Origin: Alphaproteobacteria bacterium
GTDB lineage: Bacteria > Pseudomonadota > Alphaproteobacteria > RS24
Direction of reading: 5' to 3'
NCBI GenBank assembly: GCA_029248825.1
Contig: JAQWIP010000151.1
Span: forward strand, 1-16,196
DNA: 16,196 nucleotides
Shown here: piece by piece, positions 13,416 through 16,196 of the stretch
Layout: each line of letters opens with the position of its first letter
Numbering within the stretch: the first letter of the stretch is position 1
Made by a program: the position numbers and the translations under genes
Notes under the pieces: model-generated
Told to the model about the DNA's origin: nothing
The model's database searches: none
What the model saw: the letters and a program-made list of their open reading frames with translations, nothing else

Positions 13416-15287
13416 CTACCAAGTCGGGATAAACGGCCGCTTGCCTTGGCTGTTTGCGCTGCCCTTTTTGCCGACCGGCATGGTTTTCAAAGCCCGCAGC
13501 AAATAGGCCCGCGTGTCCTTAGGGTCGATGACCGCGTCAATCTCGTGATACATCGCCGCGTTCAAGGCTTTGCCGTTTTCAATCATCGCGCCCAATAATT
13601 TGGTGAACAGCGCATCGCCATCGGGCGTGCCTTCGCCCCCTGCGGCCGCGATTTCTTTCGAATAGCCAAGCCGCACCGCGCCTTCTAGCCCCATCGGCCC
13701 GAACTCGCCTGTTGGCCATGCCACGCTCATTTGCGGCACATGCAAACTGCCCATGCCCATGGCTTGCGCGCCCAAGCCATAGCCCTTGCGCATCACCACC
13801 AAAAACACCGGCACCGAAACGCTGGCGCCAGCCACCAATAAAGAAGACGCCCGACGCACCGTCGCCAGCTTCTCATGCTCGGGGCCCACCATGAAACCAG
13901 GCGTATCGCAAAACGACACAATGGGTAACTCAAAGCCATCGCAAAGCTGCACAAAACGCGCCGCTTTTTCCGCCGCTTCCGCATCAATCGCGCCGCCCAA
14001 ATGCGCCGGATTATTGGCAATCAACCCAAAAGGGCGCCCTTCAATGCGCATAAAACCCGTAATCATGCCCTTGCCATAGGCGCGGCGCAGCTCTAGGAAA
14101 CTGCCCGTATCGGCCATTAGCGCCAGCGCGGCGCGCATGTCATAGGCGCGCTTTCTATCTTCGGGAATGAGCGTGCGCAGTTGGCGCTGGTCGTCGCACG
14201 CATGCGTGCTGACGCGGCCTTGAAAATAGCCCAGCAATTGCTTGGCCATGGCGGTGGCTTCTATTTCGTTCTCAGCCAGCAAATCGACCACGCCGTTTTC
14301 GGCCTGCACGTCCATTGGCCCCACTTCGGTGGGCGCCACTTGGCCGAGACCCCCGCCCTCAATCATCGCCGGCCCGCCCATGCCGATATAGCTCGACTTG
14401 GTGGCGATGGTTACATCGGCGCAGCCAAACAACACCGCATTGCCGGCAAAGCAATAGCCATTGTTCACGGCAATGCGCGGCGCCACGCCGCTGGCTTTCG
14501 CCCAAGTGGCAAAGGTCATTACGTCCAAGCCGCCGCCGGAAATTTTGCTGGCATCGGTATCACCCGGACGCCCTCCGCCGCCTTCGGTGTAAAACACCAT
14601 CGGCACTTGCCAGTCTTGCGCGATTTCCAACACGCGGTCGGTTTTCTTGTGGTTGAACAGCCCTTGCGTGCCAGCCAATACCGTATAGTCATAAGCCAAC
14701 ACGGCGGTGCGCGAAGTGTCTTCGTCGAACTGATCGCCATTGATGGCGCCAAAGCCCGCCACCAAACCATCGGCGGGCGTATTGTCGATGAGGTCGTCCA
14801 AGTCGCGGCGTTGGCGTTGGGCGGCAATGGTCATTTGGCCGTATTCCATAAAGCTGCCCGCATCGCATAAATCATCGACGTTCTCGCGCGCCGTGCGACA
14901 GCCCTGATTATGACGCCGCTCGATTTTCTCGGCCCGATTGGCATCCAGCGTGCGGCCAAGGCGGGCTTCCAGCTCGGCCAAATCGGCGCGAACAGCGGCT
15001 TGGGCTTGCGCCTCGGGTTTGGGGGCATCGCTGGCTTGCGTGTCGGGGCTGGCCGCTTGTGCGTCGACGCTTATCAGCACATCGTTTTCTTCCACGACAT
15101 CGCCCAGCGTCACTTTCACGGCGCGAACCACGCCCGTGACGGGGCTTTGCAGCCCGTGCTGCATTTTCATCGCTTCCAGCACGGCGACTTCTTGTCCGGC
15201 GCTCACCGCATCGCCCACGGCGACACCCAACGCATAAACCACGGCCTGCATTGGCGCTTTAATTTGGCTAATTTTCCCCGCACCCAT
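13416..15287 (-). CDS. biotin carrier-carboxyltransferase fusion, acyl-CoA carboxylase subunit
   Basis: A 623-residue protein with the biotin carrier in front of a carboxyltransferase and no biotin carboxylase domain. Residues about 5-75 form a biotinyl domain with LEAMKMQHG (K41 biotinylated). About 76-100 is an Ala/Gln/Pro-rich linker. About 101-623 is the two-lobed carboxyltransferase, with TEGGGGRPGDTDASK, a PAMIEGGGLG segment, NNPAHLGGAID, SFCDTPGFMVGPE and GLGAQAMGMG. The carrier and these motifs resemble the C-terminal part of large single-chain acyl-CoA carboxylases (BC-BCCP-CT order), as if that protein had been split. It needs a biotin carboxylase in trans, perhaps the subunit at 2745-4757 or one elsewhere. 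GAGGGG lies about 6 nt before the ATG. It is convergent with the monooxygenase and downstream of the carbonic anhydrase, separated from the latter by a terminator. Substrate unknown. Confidence 0.9.
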   Translation of the reverse strand: MGAGKISQIKAPMQAVVYALGVAVGDAVSAGQEVAVLEAMKMQHGLQSPVTGVVRAVKVTLGDVVEENDVLISVDAQAASPDTQASDAPKPEAQAQAAVRADLAELEARLGRTLDANRAEKIERRHNQGCRTARENVDDLCDAGSFMEYGQMTIAAQRQRRDLDDLIDNTPADGLVAGFGAINGDQFDEDTSRTAVLAYDYTVLAGTQGLFNHKKTDRVLEIAQDWQVPMVFYTEGGGGRPGDTDASKISGGGLDVMTFATWAKASGVAPRIAVNNGYCFAGNAVLFGCADVTIATKSSYIGMGGPAMIEGGGLGQVAPTEVGPMDVQAENGVVDLLAENEIEATAMAKQLLGYFQGRVSTHACDDQRQLRTLIPEDRKRAYDMRAALALMADTGSFLELRRAYGKGMITGFMRIEGRPFGLIANNPAHLGGAIDAEAAEKAARFVQLCDGFELPIVSFCDTPGFMVGPEHEKLATVRRASSLLVAGASVSVPVFLVVMRKGYGLGAQAMGMGSLHVPQMSVAWPTGEFGPMGLEGAVRLGYSKEIAAAGGEGTPDGDALFTKLLGAMIENGKALNAAMYHEIDAVIDPKDTRAYLLRALKTMPVGKKGSANSQGKRPFIPTW

Positions 15288-15508
15288 GATAGGCCCCTCA
15301 CTGGTTTGGTTATCTCAGCCAAAACCTTAGGCGAAATCATCGGTTTGGCAAAATGGATAATGGCCACGAAAAACGCCCAAGCCATTTACCCGATGCCGCT
15401 TGCGCCAGCGACAAAGTAAATAACTGCAATGCAATTGAAATAATCCGTTTGGGCGTATTATCAAAGTCGGCGTGCGCCATAAGTTCTAGGCGCCACACTT
15501 TAAAAACA
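15288..15508. other. intergenic region, probable leader/promoter of the BCCP-CT gene
   Basis: Relatively AT-rich stretch with no convincing gene. On the minus strand it holds a GATAAT box (15462-15457) without a good -35. It also holds an imperfect inverted repeat (GGTTTGG 15303-15309 / CCAAAACC 15319-15326) just ahead of the Shine-Dalgarno site of the fusion gene. A 47-codon minus-strand frame (15337-15480) has no ribosome-binding site and I do not count it as a gene. Confidence 0.5.
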
Positions 15509-15542
15509 AAGGGGCGGCTCACATCTCTGAGCCGCCCCTTTT
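15509..15542 (-). terminator. intrinsic terminator after carbonic anhydrase (potentially bidirectional)
   Basis: A perfect 14-bp stem (15509-15522 with 15529-15542; G/C-rich core GGGGCGGCTCA) closes a six-base loop. On the minus strand it begins 20 nt after the carbonic anhydrase stop, and its stem's closing Ts run into GTTTTT, a good U-tract. On the plus strand it is followed by a weaker TTTT-C-TTTT run, so it may work both ways. It separates the carbonic anhydrase and BCCP-CT transcription units. Confidence 0.9.
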
Positions 15543-15562
15543 CTTTTGTCTATCGCCAAACC

Positions 15563-16196
15563 CTATTGCGGTTCAAAAACCCCCGTCTCGGCATTATAGG
15601 CCAACAGATTTCCGCTGCCGATATCATGCCAAGCACCATGCAAAGACAGCGTTTTCGACGCCACCGCCTCGGCCACAAAAGGAAACAGCATCAGGTTTTC
15701 CAATGACCCCAATACGCCCTTCTGACCCATTTCAATAACCCGCGCCGCATTGTCTTGCGCGTCCACCCGCGCATAGGCGGGGCGCAGCATATCTAGCCAA
15801 TGGCCGACGAATTCAAACTCGCCCTCTTCAGCGCTTACCCCTTGGCTGCACATATCATAACAAGCCTGCACGCCGCCGCATTGCGAATGCCCCAGAACAA
15901 TCAAATGACTGACCTTCAAGGCTTTCACCGCATATTCAACCGCCGCCGAAGTGCCATGAAAATCGCTATTGGGCGCGTAAGGCGGAACCAGATTGGCGAC
16001 ATTGCGGTGCAAGAAAAAATCGCCGCTTTGCGTGCCAAAAATTTCCGTCGCCTGCACCCGACTATCGCAACACGAAATAACCATCGCGCTCGGGCTTTGG
16101 CCTTGTTCGGCCAGCTCTAGATAGCGCGCGGATTGGCGTTCAAAACCATCTTTTTTCCAGGCTTGATACCCATCAATCAATTCAGCAGGTAGGCCA
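15563..16196 (-). CDS. beta-class carbonic anhydrase (5' end beyond window)
   Basis: Zinc enzyme interconverting CO2 and bicarbonate in the cytoplasm. The beta-class zinc site is complete: C-x-D-S-R (SCCDSRV), H-x-x-C (GHSQCGG), and the HRNVANLVPP segment. The C-terminal SLHGAWHDIGSGNLLAYN is typical of bacterial CynT/Can-like enzymes. A TTG at 16180 could be read as a start, but the frame stays open to the right edge and the upstream residues GLPAELIDGY match the usual N-terminus of the family. I therefore treat the gene as running off the window by a few codons. It has its own terminator at 15509-15542. Bicarbonate is the co-substrate of the carboxylases encoded nearby, so a supporting role is plausible but not shown. 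Confidence 0.95.
   Translation of the reverse strand, partial: GLPAELIDGYQAWKKDGFERQSARYLELAEQGQSPSAMVISCCDSRVQATEIFGTQSGDFFLHRNVANLVPPYAPNSDFHGTSAAVEYAVKALKVSHLIVLGHSQCGGVQACYDMCSQGVSAEEGEFEFVGHWLDMLRPAYARVDAQDNAARVIEMGQKGVLGSLENLMLFPFVAEAVASKTLSLHGAWHDIGSGNLLAYNAETGVFEPQ

Noticed and set aside
15337..15480. 47-codon minus-strand frame whose start (TPKRIISIALQLF) faintly recalls a TetR N-terminus, with a GASGIG-like string in another frame.
   Set aside because: No Shine-Dalgarno site, no continuation of a helix-turn-helix in any frame, and the short matches are what chance gives. Treated as intergenic.
1..16196. Mobile elements, CRISPR arrays, tRNA or rRNA genes, toxin-antitoxin or defence genes.
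   Set aside because: No transposase motifs, regularly spaced repeats, RNA gene signatures or composition breaks were seen; the window is an ordinary metabolic region.

Overview
The window is chromosomal DNA of about 57% GC (estimated by eye) from a proteobacterium, most likely an alphaproteobacterium. That placement rests only on gene content, G/C-rich Shine-Dalgarno sites and codon style, and is moderate at best. Genes are packed almost end to end. I see no rRNA, tRNA, CRISPR array, insertion sequence or phage gene.

Layout. (1) From 8983 down to 1, seven minus-strand genes form what looks like one long operon. In order of transcription they are: an AtuA-family protein, a biotin-dependent acyl-CoA carboxylase carboxyltransferase subunit, an enoyl-CoA hydratase-family protein, the biotin carboxylase/biotin carrier subunit, a DinB-fold metal-binding protein of the TIGR03084 type, biotin synthase BioB, and a PimC-like acyl-CoA dehydrogenase that runs off the left edge. 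(2) A 112-bp divergent promoter region (8984-9095) carries a palindrome that overlaps a candidate promoter. (3) From 9096 to 13414, three plus-strand genes follow: an isovaleryl/citronellyl-type acyl-CoA dehydrogenase, a class III (CaiB/BaiF) CoA transferase, and a Baeyer-Villiger monooxygenase resembling 4-hydroxyacetophenone monooxygenase. (4) From 15287 to 13416, on the minus strand and converging on the monooxygenase with stop codons one base apart, lies an unusual biotin carrier-carboxyltransferase fusion. (5) At the right edge, a minus-strand beta-carbonic anhydrase is closed by a strong intrinsic terminator (15509-15542).

How the genes may work together. AtuA plus acyl-CoA dehydrogenase, two-subunit carboxylase and hydratase is the core of acyclic terpene (citronellyl-CoA/geranyl-CoA) catabolism: dehydrogenation, carboxylation of the methyl branch, then hydration. 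No HMG-CoA lyase is present, so the related leucine (Liu) pathway is less likely, though not excluded. The differences from the Pseudomonas atu cluster are notable. A CoA transferase may replace the acyl-CoA synthetase, and a Baeyer-Villiger monooxygenase suggests that a ketone (possibly a terpenoid ketone) is the entry substrate. BioB would supply biotin to the two biotin-carrier proteins and carbonic anhydrase would supply bicarbonate; both links are inferences from position. No transcriptional regulator lies in the window.

Several start codons were moved inward from TTG-initiated or otherwise over-long reading frames to ATG codons with clear Shine-Dalgarno sites. The terminal genes at both edges are incomplete.
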